From NCBI GenBank assembly GCA_024707385.1, contig JANPZW010000009.1:186001-250000 (forward strand): a DNA stretch of 64,000 bases, given 5' to 3'. Source of the stretch: Cellvibrionaceae bacterium. GTDB taxonomy: Bacteria > Pseudomonadota > Gammaproteobacteria > Pseudomonadales > Cellvibrionaceae. Each line of letters begins with the position of its first letter. The stretch's first letter is position 1. This document shows positions 29,202 through 36,693 of this stretch, piece by piece. The notes under the pieces are model-generated. The model was not told the origin of the DNA, did not search any database, and saw nothing but the letters and a program-made list of their open reading frames with translations. The position numbers were made by a program, and so were the translations under genes.

Positions 29202-31275
29202 GACCCCGCGGGGCCTCCGAAACCCGTCTGGCAAAGCTTTCACACTGGCACTCGCCGTATCCTGCTCACTGGCCCATCAGCCAGCCCACGCGCAGCAGCA
29301 AAGCGACACCGTTGAGCCCCAAGACTCCCAGGCCACGACCGTACTGGATACCATCACCGTCACGGCCACGCGCAGCCCAAACAGCCGATTCGACGTTCCT
29401 GCTTCTGTCTCGACGGTGACCCGCGAGGAACTGGACGATGCCCAGGCGAACACGGTCTCCACCCTGCTGCGCGCACTTCCCAACGTGAACTATGGCGGCG
29501 GTCCTCGACCTGCTGCCCAGAGCCCTGCAATCCGCGGCCTGCAGGGCCCACGCATCATCCTGTCCGTGGATGGCGCGCGACGCAACAACGAGGGTGGCGT
29601 CAACACTCCCTTGCTGATCGACCCGGACTTCATCCGGCAGGTCGATGTCGTACGCGGCCCGGTCTCGGCTGTATATGGTGGCGGTGGCCTTGGTGGCGTG
29701 ATGGCGTTCGAGACCATCGGTGCGGAGGATTTCCTGGAGCCTGGCAAGAGCTTCGGGGGACGAATCAAGGGCGGCTACCAAAGCGCCAATGAGGAATGGT
29801 CGACGAACCTGACTGCCGCAGCACGCTCCGGAAACTTCGATTTTCTGGCCAGCGGGACCTTTCGCGACTTCGGCGAGATCCATACCGGGGCCAGCGGCGA
29901 CCACGCGAAATACCCTAACGACGGCAACCTGAAGAGCGGTCTGTTCAAGGGCGGTTTTTCTCCCAACGAACTCAACCGTGTGGAACTGAGCTACCAACGT
30001 TTCGTCGACAAGATGGTGGGTCCCACCAATCCCGGCGGCAACCTGCTGTCTCAGTTCTCGCATGATCTCAAACGCGACCAGGAGCAATACACAGGCAGTT
30101 GGACATTCCGCGATACCGATCGCAGGCTGCTGGACGGCAAGCTGACGATCTACCAGACCACGTTCAAGCTCGACAGTCATAGCTTGGCGACGCCCCCACA
30201 AGCCGACACCACCACGATGACCAAGACGGTCGGGGTCAGCTTGCAAAACAGTAGCCGCTTTGATACCGGCCCGTGGATGGCGCATCGCCTGACCTATGGG
30301 ATGGATATCTACCGCGATACCAGCGAGAACACTTCTGCAGGGCAGTCCAATAGCGTTTTGCCCAACGGGAAAATGCGTGCCGTGGGCGTGTTTCTGCAGG
30401 ACGAGGTTTCGTTCCTCGACAACTGGACGCTGATTGGGGCTCTGCGTCACGACGACTACAAGCTCACCTCGCCCGGTCAGAACGAGGTCAGCCACAACAA
30501 GCTTTCGCCCAAGCTCACCCTCAAATACCAGCCTTGGGACGTTCTGGGCGTCTACGCCAGCTATGGAAAGGCTTACCGCGGTCCGACTTTGACGGAAATG
30601 TTCGGCAATCTCAACACGAACCAGGCACTGTTCAACTTCCGGCCTAACACTGATCTGAAGCCTGAGACCAGTACCGCGAAGGAAGTGGGTGCGACCTTGT
30701 CGTTCGACGATGTGCTGGGCGCAGGCGACCGCCTGCGCGTGAAGGCCACGTACTTTACGGAGGATGTGGAAGACATGATCGATCAACAGGTGGTTGGCAG
30801 CTACACACGTGCAGCACCCTTCGTTGGGACCGGCCTGATCTTCCAGCGAAACAATGTGGCCCGCGCCGAGCGACATGGCGCTGAGGTGGAAGTGGCCTAC
30901 GCTTGGGATGACCTCACCTTGGGCCTGGGCTACTCGCGACTGCGTTCGAAGAATGCAGACACGGGTGCCCATCTGTACGCGCCACCTGACAAGCTTGCCT
31001 TCGGTGCTCAGTATCGGATTGACAACAACTGGTCCGTGCGCTACCTCGGGCAGTTTGTACGCGCCCAAGATTACGACTCAACGGAACTTCGTCGGCGCAG
31101 CGGCTATGCCGTGCATGACATTGGCCTGTCCTACCAACAGCGCCAGTACCGTATAGATGTCGGTATCACAAACCTTTTCGACAAACCTTATGCCACATAC
31201 CAGCAGTCGATGGCAGAGACATTTACCTACGAACTGGGACGCAGCGTCAATGTCACGCTGAGCGCCCGGTTTTGA
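29086..31275 (+). CDS. TonB-dependent receptor, probable methanobactin (MbnT-like) uptake receptor
   Basis: 729 residues. The plug domain is clear (PNSRFDVPASVSTVTREEL, AIRGLQGPRIILSVDGARR, VDVVRGPVSAVYGGGGLGG). A 22-strand barrel follows and ends in the terminal Phe of outer-membrane proteins (VTLSARF). The likely signal is at about residues 50-68 (FTLALAVSCSLAHQPAHA), so the true start may be downstream of 29086. It most resembles heme/hemoglobin-type receptors. The N-terminal signalling extension found in some MbnT proteins is absent. Assignment to Cu-methanobactin re-uptake rests on the adjacent mbn genes. It precedes mbnP by 12 bp. Confidence 0.82.
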   Translation: MSGDSSAIGVGRSRLRPRALAVAIRAQFAHRRIATALCETPRGLRNPSGKAFTLALAVSCSLAHQPAHAQQQSDTVEPQDSQATTVLDTITVTATRSPNSRFDVPASVSTVTREELDDAQANTVSTLLRALPNVNYGGGPRPAAQSPAIRGLQGPRIILSVDGARRNNEGGVNTPLLIDPDFIRQVDVVRGPVSAVYGGGGLGGVMAFETIGAEDFLEPGKSFGGRIKGGYQSANEEWSTNLTAAARSGNFDFLASGTFRDFGEIHTGASGDHAKYPNDGNLKSGLFKGGFSPNELNRVELSYQRFVDKMVGPTNPGGNLLSQFSHDLKRDQEQYTGSWTFRDTDRRLLDGKLTIYQTTFKLDSHSLATPPQADTTTMTKTVGVSLQNSSRFDTGPWMAHRLTYGMDIYRDTSENTSAGQSNSVLPNGKMRAVGVFLQDEVSFLDNWTLIGALRHDDYKLTSPGQNEVSHNKLSPKLTLKYQPWDVLGVYASYGKAYRGPTLTEMFGNLNTNQALFNFRPNTDLKPETSTAKEVGATLSFDDVLGAGDRLRVKATYFTEDVEDMIDQQVVGSYTRAAPFVGTGLIFQRNNVARAERHGAEVEVAYAWDDLTLGLGYSRLRSKNADTGAHLYAPPDKLAFGAQYRIDNNWSVRYLGQFVRAQDYDSTELRRRSGYAVHDIGLSYQQRQYRIDVGITNLFDKPYATYQQSMAETFTYELGRSVNVTLSARF

Positions 31276-31287
31276 CGGGAGGCCACT

Positions 31288-32178
31288 ATGCGACTCATTT
31301 ACGTGACGGCAGCGTTGGCCTTGGTGATCGGCCTCTCTGGGTGCGTGAGCACTCCTGGACCTCGCAAGGACGACCTTCAGCCTGTGACCATCGCCTTCGA
31401 GTTGGTAGCAAACGGCCATAGCGCTCGATGCGGAGCACCGCTGGGCGCGCTGGGCAGAGATGCAAAGCGCGCCACATTGCGCGATGCCCGCTTCTACGTG
31501 CAAGACGTGGCGTTGGTTCAGGCCGATGGCAGGAGAACCCCCATCGCCCTGACCCCCAACGATTGGCAGAACGATCAGGTCGCACTTCTCGACTTCGAGG
31601 ATGCCACCGGCACATGCGCTGGAGGGACCCCCGCAACCAATACAGTGGTTACCGGCAAGGTGCCAGCTGGTCGATACACCGGTCTGGCCTTCACTGTGGG
31701 CGTTCCGCCCTCGTTGAACCACACCAGTACTGAACTGGAAGGGGCGCCGCTGGACATTGCGGCGATGGGCTGGAGTTGGCAAGCGGGCCGCAAGTTCGCC
31801 AAGATCGAGATCGACCCCGAAGGTGGGGTAACGAAGCTGGATCGCTCACGTTCCGCGTCCTGGTATGTGCACCTGGGTTCATCTGGGTGCACCGGCAATC
31901 CGGTCACCGGTCAAACAGTGTCCTGCTTGCGCTCGAATCGTCTCCCAGTGGTGTTAGAGCAGTTCGACCCGGACACGCAGCGGGTCGAACTGGATCTTGG
32001 CTCACTGTTCAAGTCCACCCGCCTCTCCGAGGATCGGGGAGGCGCCGTGGGATGCATGAGTGGGCCCACCGATCCCGAGTGCGGCCCCATCTTTGAGCGA
32101 CTTGGATTGTCACTTGACAGTGGTGAGCCCGATGCGTCCAGGCACTCCCCCGCCTTTTCTGTCGCCACGAAGCGATAG
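31288..32178 (+). CDS. mbnP: MbnP-family copper-binding lipoprotein
   Basis: 296 residues. Lipobox LSGC puts the lipidated Cys at residue 19. The body matches the MbnP / 'metallo-mystery pair four-Cys' family. It has ITFAFELVANGHSARCG-like strands, KRATLRDARFYVQDV, and pairs of cysteines (SARCG, TGTCAGG, SSGCTG, VSCLRSNR). The Trp-rich segment AAMGWSWQAGRKF is present. Known: in characterised members a Trp is converted to kynurenine by the partner MbnH, creating a copper site. It lies between the receptor and mbnH genes in the methanobactin locus. Confidence 0.88.
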   Translation: MRLIYVTAALALVIGLSGCVSTPGPRKDDLQPVTIAFELVANGHSARCGAPLGALGRDAKRATLRDARFYVQDVALVQADGRRTPIALTPNDWQNDQVALLDFEDATGTCAGGTPATNTVVTGKVPAGRYTGLAFTVGVPPSLNHTSTELEGAPLDIAAMGWSWQAGRKFAKIEIDPEGGVTKLDRSRSASWYVHLGSSGCTGNPVTGQTVSCLRSNRLPVVLEQFDPDTQRVELDLGSLFKSTRLSEDRGGAVGCMSGPTDPECGPIFERLGLSLDSGEPDASRHSPAFSVATKR

Positions 32179-32497
32179 GACCTTGGCTGCTCCCTGCAGC
32201 AGCTCTCGCACGCGGTTGGTCGGCACCTCTCCGAGAGAGATGCTGCCCGCTTCGTGCGCCTTAACTCTGCGCGGCGCCAGATGAATACGCCTCAATGTAG
32301 AACACAAACAAGAACTGGAGGATGAGAAGCATGCACATTCCAGATGACCTGCTCATGCTGTCCCACAGGGGTCTTGAAAGACAGTCAACAAGAAGGAGCC
32401 ATCACACCGGAGCGGCGCAAGCGAAATCAGTTTTCCAGCAGAAGACAACTCGCATGTCATGCATATGCGCGAGGAATTCTTCGAAAGGGGGAAGGCA
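32179..32497 (+). other. Spacer between mbnP and mbnH with one weak small reading frame
   Basis: 319 bases. GGAGG (about 32317) precedes an ATG at 32331 that opens a 56-codon frame ending at 32501, overlapping the mbnH ATG as ATGA. Its translation (starts MHIPDDLLMLSHRG) resembles nothing I know. It could be a leader peptide or chance. No promoter is convincing. Confidence 0.3.
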
Positions 32498-33637
32498 ATG
32501 ATGCGCCGAATGCTAGGGCTGGTTATCGGTTTACTCGCCGTGCCCATGGGAGTGGCAGCAGTGGTCGCCAGCACCGTCTGGTCATGGAACCTGCCGACGC
32601 ACGTACCGGAGCCGCGCGTGCCTGCCGACAACCCGATGTCGGCGGTAAAAGTCGAACTCGGGCGGAAGCTCTTCTACGACACCCGACTGTCTGGCAACGG
32701 CACCATGTCATGTGCGTCATGCCACCACCAGAGCCGGGCCTTCACCGACGGCCGATCACTATCGGTGGGATCGACTGGGGAGCGCACGCATCGCAATGCA
32801 CTGGGGCTCGCCAACAGCGCTTGGCATGCCACATACAACTGGGCCAATCCAGCGCTGGTTTCGCTGGAACAGCAGATGGAGATCCCGCTGTTTGGCGATG
32901 ACCCCATCGAAATGGGCGTCAATGACGCCAATCGACAGCAGGTTCTGGACCGCTTTCGCAACGATCCGATCTATCCGCCATTGTTCCGACAGTCCTTTCC
33001 CGACGACGACGAACCGCTGAACATGGCCACGGTGATCAAGGCTATCGCCGCATTTCAGCGCTCCATGGTCTCTGTGGATAGCCGCTACGACCGCTACTTG
33101 CAGGGTAAAGAAACGCTCTCCGCTTCTGAAGAACGCGGAATGGTGCTTTTCTTCGGCGAGAAAGCCGAGTGCCACCACTGCCACGGCAGCTTCAACTTCA
33201 ATGATCAAGTCGTCCACAAGAAGAGCCGGTTGGTCGAGACACTGTTCCACAACAACGGGCTGTACAACGTGGATGGCAAGGGAGGGTATCCCTATCCAAA
33301 CCGGGGGGTATTCGAGAGTACTGCCAAGCCAGAGGACATGGGTGCCTTCCGGGCTCCGAGTCTGCGCAACGTCGAAGCCACAGCACCCTATATGCATGAC
33401 GGTAGCGTAGCCACCCTCGAAGAAGTTATCGAGCAGTACTCACAGGGGGGCAAGGTCACGACATCCGGCCCGAACCAGGGGGATGGACGCCTGAACCCTC
33501 ACAAGAGCGGCCTCATCTCCAGGATCGATTTCACAGAGGAGGAAAAGGCGGACCTCCTGAACTTTCTCAAGACGTTGACCGACGAGGGCTTCCTGAACGA
33601 CCCCAAGTTCTCGGATCCGTGGAGTCACTCCAAGTGA
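32498..33637 (+). CDS. mbnH: MbnH-family di-heme enzyme
   Basis: 379 residues. One N-terminal signal/anchor helix (about 6-28), then two c-type heme motifs, CASCH (72-76) and CHHCH (224-228), as in the MauG/cytochrome c peroxidase superfamily and the MbnH branch. Known: MbnH uses a high-valent di-heme state to oxidise a Trp of MbnP to kynurenine. I chose ATG 32498 because GGGGGAAGG lies about 5 bases upstream and the hydrophobic segment follows at once; a start at 32459 has no SD. Periplasmic, needs cytochrome c maturation. Confidence 0.9.
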   Translation: MMRRMLGLVIGLLAVPMGVAAVVASTVWSWNLPTHVPEPRVPADNPMSAVKVELGRKLFYDTRLSGNGTMSCASCHHQSRAFTDGRSLSVGSTGERTHRNALGLANSAWHATYNWANPALVSLEQQMEIPLFGDDPIEMGVNDANRQQVLDRFRNDPIYPPLFRQSFPDDDEPLNMATVIKAIAAFQRSMVSVDSRYDRYLQGKETLSASEERGMVLFFGEKAECHHCHGSFNFNDQVVHKKSRLVETLFHNNGLYNVDGKGGYPYPNRGVFESTAKPEDMGAFRAPSLRNVEATAPYMHDGSVATLEEVIEQYSQGGKVTTSGPNQGDGRLNPHKSGLISRIDFTEEEKADLLNFLKTLTDEGFLNDPKFSDPWSHSK

Positions 33638-33834
33638 GCGTGATCGTTCAAATGAATCATGGTTTTACTACTACAAAAAGGAGGCTGCCTATCGAGAAGA
33701 CGAATCCACGATTGAACGAATCCGGTGCGATGTCGACTGTGATTCTAGGGCCAGTATCCAGTGCTACTGGTGGCGGCCTGACGAATACGACGTCCACCAA
33801 CCCTGACTTTCAAATTTCAAGGAGTTACCCATGA
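33634..33834 (+). CDS. Candidate small protein linking mbnH and mbnA (uncertain)
   Basis: 66 codons if GTG 33634 is used. The start overlaps the mbnH stop (GTGA) and the stop overlaps the mbnA start (ATGA), so the frame exactly fills the spacer. Inside it, AAAGGAGG (about 33677-33684) precedes an ATC codon where an ATG would suit. Later starts are ATG 33652 and ATG 33730. The C-terminal part, VILGPVSSATGGGLTNTT, is Gly/Thr/Ser-rich. It matches no family I recognise. It may be a real accessory peptide, a translational leader for mbnA, or a chance open frame. Confidence 0.3.
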   Translation: MSVIVQMNHGFTTTKRRLPIEKTNPRLNESGAMSTVILGPVSSATGGGLTNTTSTNPDFQISRSYP

Positions 33835-33926
33835 AGATCAAAATCGTCAAGAAAACCACGATGACTGTCGCCGGGCGTGCTGGCGCTTGCTGCGCTTCGT
33901 GCTGCGCACCGGTTGGCGTGAACTAA
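33831..33926 (+). CDS. mbnA: Methanobactin precursor peptide MbnA
   Basis: 31 codons, too short for routine gene calling. The first 19 residues (KIKIVKKTTMTVAGRAGA after Met) align position by position with known MbnA leaders, including the GRA motif near the cleavage point. The predicted 12-residue core is CCASCCAPVGVN. AGGAG (33819-33824) sits 7 bases before the ATG. mbnB and mbnC follow. Known: MbnB/MbnC convert Cys residues of such cores to oxazolone plus thioamide groups that bind Cu(I). By alignment with cores of RCASTCAA type, Cys2 and Cys6 of this core are the expected modified residues, leaving Cys1 and Cys5 as thiols or a disulfide (inferred). Confidence 0.93.
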   Translation: MKIKIVKKTTMTVAGRAGACCASCCAPVGVN

Positions 33927-33931
33927 GCCTG

Positions 33932-33965
33932 GTCCACCACCGGCACCTCCGTGTCGGTGGTGGAC
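33932..33965 (+). promoter_or_regulatory. Strong hairpin between mbnA and mbnB
   Basis: GTCCACCACCG and CGGTGGTGGAC form an 11-bp perfect stem. The inner GCAC/GTGT adds four more pairs (one G-U) around a CTCC loop. There is no T tract. Placed 5 bases after the mbnA stop, it may be an attenuator or 3' stabiliser giving more mbnA than mbnBC transcript. Confidence 0.7.
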
Positions 33966-33984
33966 TCGCTCATGGGAGAGTATC

Positions 33985-34809
33985 GTGCGTATAGGATTTA
34001 ACTACACACTTGGTGACACCGCGCCGCTGGTTCGCCGACTGTTGGACTCAGGTCGGATTGACTACGTAGAACTGCTGATCGACAACTTCCTGTCCGTACC
34101 GCCGGAAGAAATGGCTCAGGGCTTTGGAGCCCCAGTGAGTTTCCACATCATGTTCTCCAAGTTCATTGAGAACGATGACGCGGCATTGGACAGTATGGCC
34201 ATCCGATTGCGCCGACTGATCGACCTTCTCAAGCCGCTCTATGTGTCCGACCATATTGCGCGCTTCAACCACGAAGGACGCCAACTCTATCACCTGGCTG
34301 AGATCGACTACATCACGGATTACGAACAAGTGCGGTGCCGCGTGGACTGGTGGCAGCAGAAACTCGGCTGCCGTCTTCACCTGGAGAACTATCCTTCCAT
34401 CATGGATGGCGGGCGCGATGCTCCCCACTTTCACGAGCGATTGCACCGCGATACGGGCGCTGGCGTGCTGTTTGACGTCTCCAACGCTGTTTGCGCACAT
34501 TTGAACTGCGGCCTTCCTTTAGAGGCTTGGGAAGGCATCATCGAACGCAGCAGTCATTTCCACGTCGCCGGCTACAACTTATCCATCTTGGCACCGCATC
34601 TGGTGGTGGATACCCATGACCGAATGCTGTCCGAAGAGACGCTCGGCTTCCTGGAGCGTTACCGCGCGCGTTTCAATACCGCCGGTTCCACCATGACCTA
34701 CGAACGCGACGACAACTTTGTGGAGACAGAGATCGAGCACGATCTTGATCGCCTGCGAGATTTGTTCGATCGCTCATCTGTGGAGGCGTTCGATGCACCG
34801 CGTGTCTGA
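33985..34809 (+). CDS. mbnB: Methanobactin biosynthesis protein MbnB (DUF692 iron enzyme)
   Basis: 274 residues. A DUF692 TIM-barrel iron oxygenase. With MbnC it oxidises precursor Cys residues to oxazolone/thioamide using a multinuclear iron centre. Likely metal ligands are in SFHIMFSK, SDHIARF, HLENYPSIMDGG, LFDVSNAVCAH, HFHVAGYN and VDTHDR. The start is GTG 33985 with GGGAGAG five bases upstream; the protein then begins MRIGFNYTLG, the normal family start. It overlaps mbnC by 17 bases. Generic DUF692 bufferin-type partners are excluded by the mbnA and mbnC neighbours. Confidence 0.93.
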   Translation: MRIGFNYTLGDTAPLVRRLLDSGRIDYVELLIDNFLSVPPEEMAQGFGAPVSFHIMFSKFIENDDAALDSMAIRLRRLIDLLKPLYVSDHIARFNHEGRQLYHLAEIDYITDYEQVRCRVDWWQQKLGCRLHLENYPSIMDGGRDAPHFHERLHRDTGAGVLFDVSNAVCAHLNCGLPLEAWEGIIERSSHFHVAGYNLSILAPHLVVDTHDRMLSEETLGFLERYRARFNTAGSTMTYERDDNFVETEIEHDLDRLRDLFDRSSVEAFDAPRV

Positions 34810-35371
34810 TTCCCGAGTGATAGACGCAGATCTGCTGGATTCCTTGACGGTGCCAGCCCGCCAGGGAGACTACGCACGGGACTCCCGTGCATTCGTACGC
34901 ATCGATACCAGCCTACGGGTGTACTGGCACACGCTGTTCGACATTTGTCCTGGTTTGCTTGAACTGTCTGGACCGGACGGTTTGGCAATCTTCCGGCCTT
35001 TCATGACCTGGGCGGACGAGCAGAAGCTCTCCTTAAACTGGACCTACTACCTGTGGGTCGACGTATGGCTGCAGCAGTCTGCCTTCCGAGATCAAATTGA
35101 AGTGGAATTGCGCTATGCCCTGATGGGAGCATCGGCCGCACGCTGGGCCACAGGCGATCGCTCTGAAGCGCAGGGGATCGTTTTGGGTGCCGCTGACCTT
35201 CCAAACCTGGTGTGTGGCTGGAAGACCGTGACGCTTGAGGGGGGGCGAGAAATCGAACAGATCGAACTCGAAGCGCCCCTACCGACACCGGATGGCTCCC
35301 ATGGCTATTTTCTGGTGCCCAGCAGGTCGCTCGACGACGGTTTTCCAGGCTGGTCGCCTATTCCTCGGTGA
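34793..35371 (+). CDS. mbnC: Methanobactin biosynthesis protein MbnC
   Basis: 192 residues. Partner of MbnB that binds the MbnA leader. The family's central features are visible: RVYWHTLFDICPGLLEL, IFRPFMTWADEQ and NWTYYLWVDVWLQQS. I chose ATG 34793 (MHRVSDSRVID), preceded by TGGAGG about 5 bases upstream and lying inside the end of mbnB; the longer frame from 34718 only reads through mbnB. The following exporter gene starts at its stop codon (GTGA). Confidence 0.9.
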   Translation: MHRVSDSRVIDADLLDSLTVPARQGDYARDSRAFVRIDTSLRVYWHTLFDICPGLLELSGPDGLAIFRPFMTWADEQKLSLNWTYYLWVDVWLQQSAFRDQIEVELRYALMGASAARWATGDRSEAQGIVLGAADLPNLVCGWKTVTLEGGREIEQIELEAPLPTPDGSHGYFLVPSRSLDDGFPGWSPIPR

Positions 35372-36693
35372 CGAACATGACGGCGCCTCTGTCCATCCGT
35401 ACCGGTGCCTTCTGGCAAGGCTTTGCAGCGCTGTTGCTGGCTTTTGGCGTTGCCCAGTTGTCGCTGCAAGTGGACGTGGTCATGCTGGGCCAGCGCGCGC
35501 CTGGCAGCGTCGGTGCCTACGTGATGCTGACTCGACTGGTCATGATCGACCTCGTTGTCACGATGGCATATGGCGCCGTGGCGTCAGTCACTATCGCTCA
35601 GGCGGTTCGCGATGGTGATGCGTCATTGACCATCCGCTGGGCGATGGGATTGGCTGGCCTGATCGGGGCCCTCCTGCTGGGAGCGGGGTGGATCACCTAT
35701 CCGCTGCTGGTGCCTTGGGTCGCCGGGGGCGATGAAACGCTGGTGACGATGCTTGAGCTTGCAATCCCTTGGTTTGTAGCGGGAGCGCCGTTTCGCATGA
35801 TCAATTCTTGCGCCGCGTTCGCCTTCCATGCCACCCAACGGGGGGCCTGGGTCGTGCGCTGGAAGCTTTGCGAGGTGGTCCTCAAACTCATCATGAACGT
35901 AGTGTTCCTGGACTTCTTGGACGCGGGCTTCGCTGGTTGCTTAATGGCTTCACTGTTGGTCCATGCTGTTTCGACGTGTTGGGTGCTGTGGCAGCTTCGC
36001 AGGCAATCGGGGGGACTGCCCGTTCTTCCACCTTTGAGCTGGAGCCGAAAGCAAGCCGTCAAGAGCACCTGGGAAGCGCAGCGCATACTTGCACTGCAGC
36101 TGCTAGGCTTGCTGACGCTCAGCCTGTTCGCCTCGCCTACGATTTCAACGGTGACGACAGCGCGTCTGGATGCTTTTGCTGCCGGACTGGCGTTGGCGAT
36201 GCTTGTCTTCTCGCCTCTGGCCGCGTTCTTGCGTTTTCTCGCTATCCGTTTTTCGGGACGGACTACCGCCGACATCGATGTACTGACTCGTGAATTGCTA
36301 CGTTTTGGTGTCCCCGTAGCAGCCTTGGCAGGCCTGCTCCTGTCGTGGGGACAGAACTGGCTTGGGCAGGCCGTGTACGCACAGCAAGGACTGTGGTGGC
36401 ACGTATTCGTCTGGTCGCTGGCATTCTCTTTGCCTGTACGTGTGGCCGGCACTGTCTTGCGTGCCGGCTTGCAAAGCAGAGGCGGATTCAATGAGGTGGC
36501 CAAGGCCGATACCCTGCTGGGATGGGGACTTGGACTGCCTATCACTGCGGTCGGCCTTGCGCTCGATCTACCGATACTGGCCTATGCCTTCCTCTGGTTG
36601 CCTGAAGTTGCATTGGTGGCATGGCTGGCTTTCCGATACAGGGCAACGTCCTGCGTGGACGAGGCGCCCGCAGTTGCAAACGAGAACCCATGA
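35368..36693 (+). CDS. mbnM: MATE-family exporter, probable methanobactin exporter MbnM
   Basis: 441 residues with about twelve hydrophobic segments in the two-fold MATE arrangement. Characteristic early residues are LQVDVVMLGQRAPGSVGAY, with the Asp and Gln common to MATE helices. It is expected to export mature apo-methanobactin using a cation gradient. The start is GTG 35368, overlapping the mbnC stop; ATG 35377 (MTAPLSIRTG) is an equally plausible start. The stop overlaps the copCD start by four bases, so the whole mbnB-to-copCD block is coupled. Confidence 0.9.
   Translation: MTNMTAPLSIRTGAFWQGFAALLLAFGVAQLSLQVDVVMLGQRAPGSVGAYVMLTRLVMIDLVVTMAYGAVASVTIAQAVRDGDASLTIRWAMGLAGLIGALLLGAGWITYPLLVPWVAGGDETLVTMLELAIPWFVAGAPFRMINSCAAFAFHATQRGAWVVRWKLCEVVLKLIMNVVFLDFLDAGFAGCLMASLLVHAVSTCWVLWQLRRQSGGLPVLPPLSWSRKQAVKSTWEAQRILALQLLGLLTLSLFASPTISTVTTARLDAFAAGLALAMLVFSPLAAFLRFLAIRFSGRTTADIDVLTRELLRFGVPVAALAGLLLSWGQNWLGQAVYAQQGLWWHVFVWSLAFSLPVRVAGTVLRAGLQSRGGFNEVAKADTLLGWGLGLPITAVGLALDLPILAYAFLWLPEVALVAWLAFRYRATSCVDEAPAVANENP

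Noticed and set aside
29266..31068. Minus-strand open frame of 600 codons under the TonB receptor
   Set aside because: The plus strand encodes a full receptor with plug and terminal Phe; the antisense frame is a by-product of base composition.
32110..32307. Minus-strand 65-codon frame after mbnP
   Set aside because: Looked faintly like a regulator or transposase remnant, but no family could be named and it overlaps mbnP.
33985..34809. MbnB as a bufferin-type or other DUF692 enzyme
   Set aside because: MbnA-like precursor directly upstream and MbnC downstream fix the methanobactin assignment.
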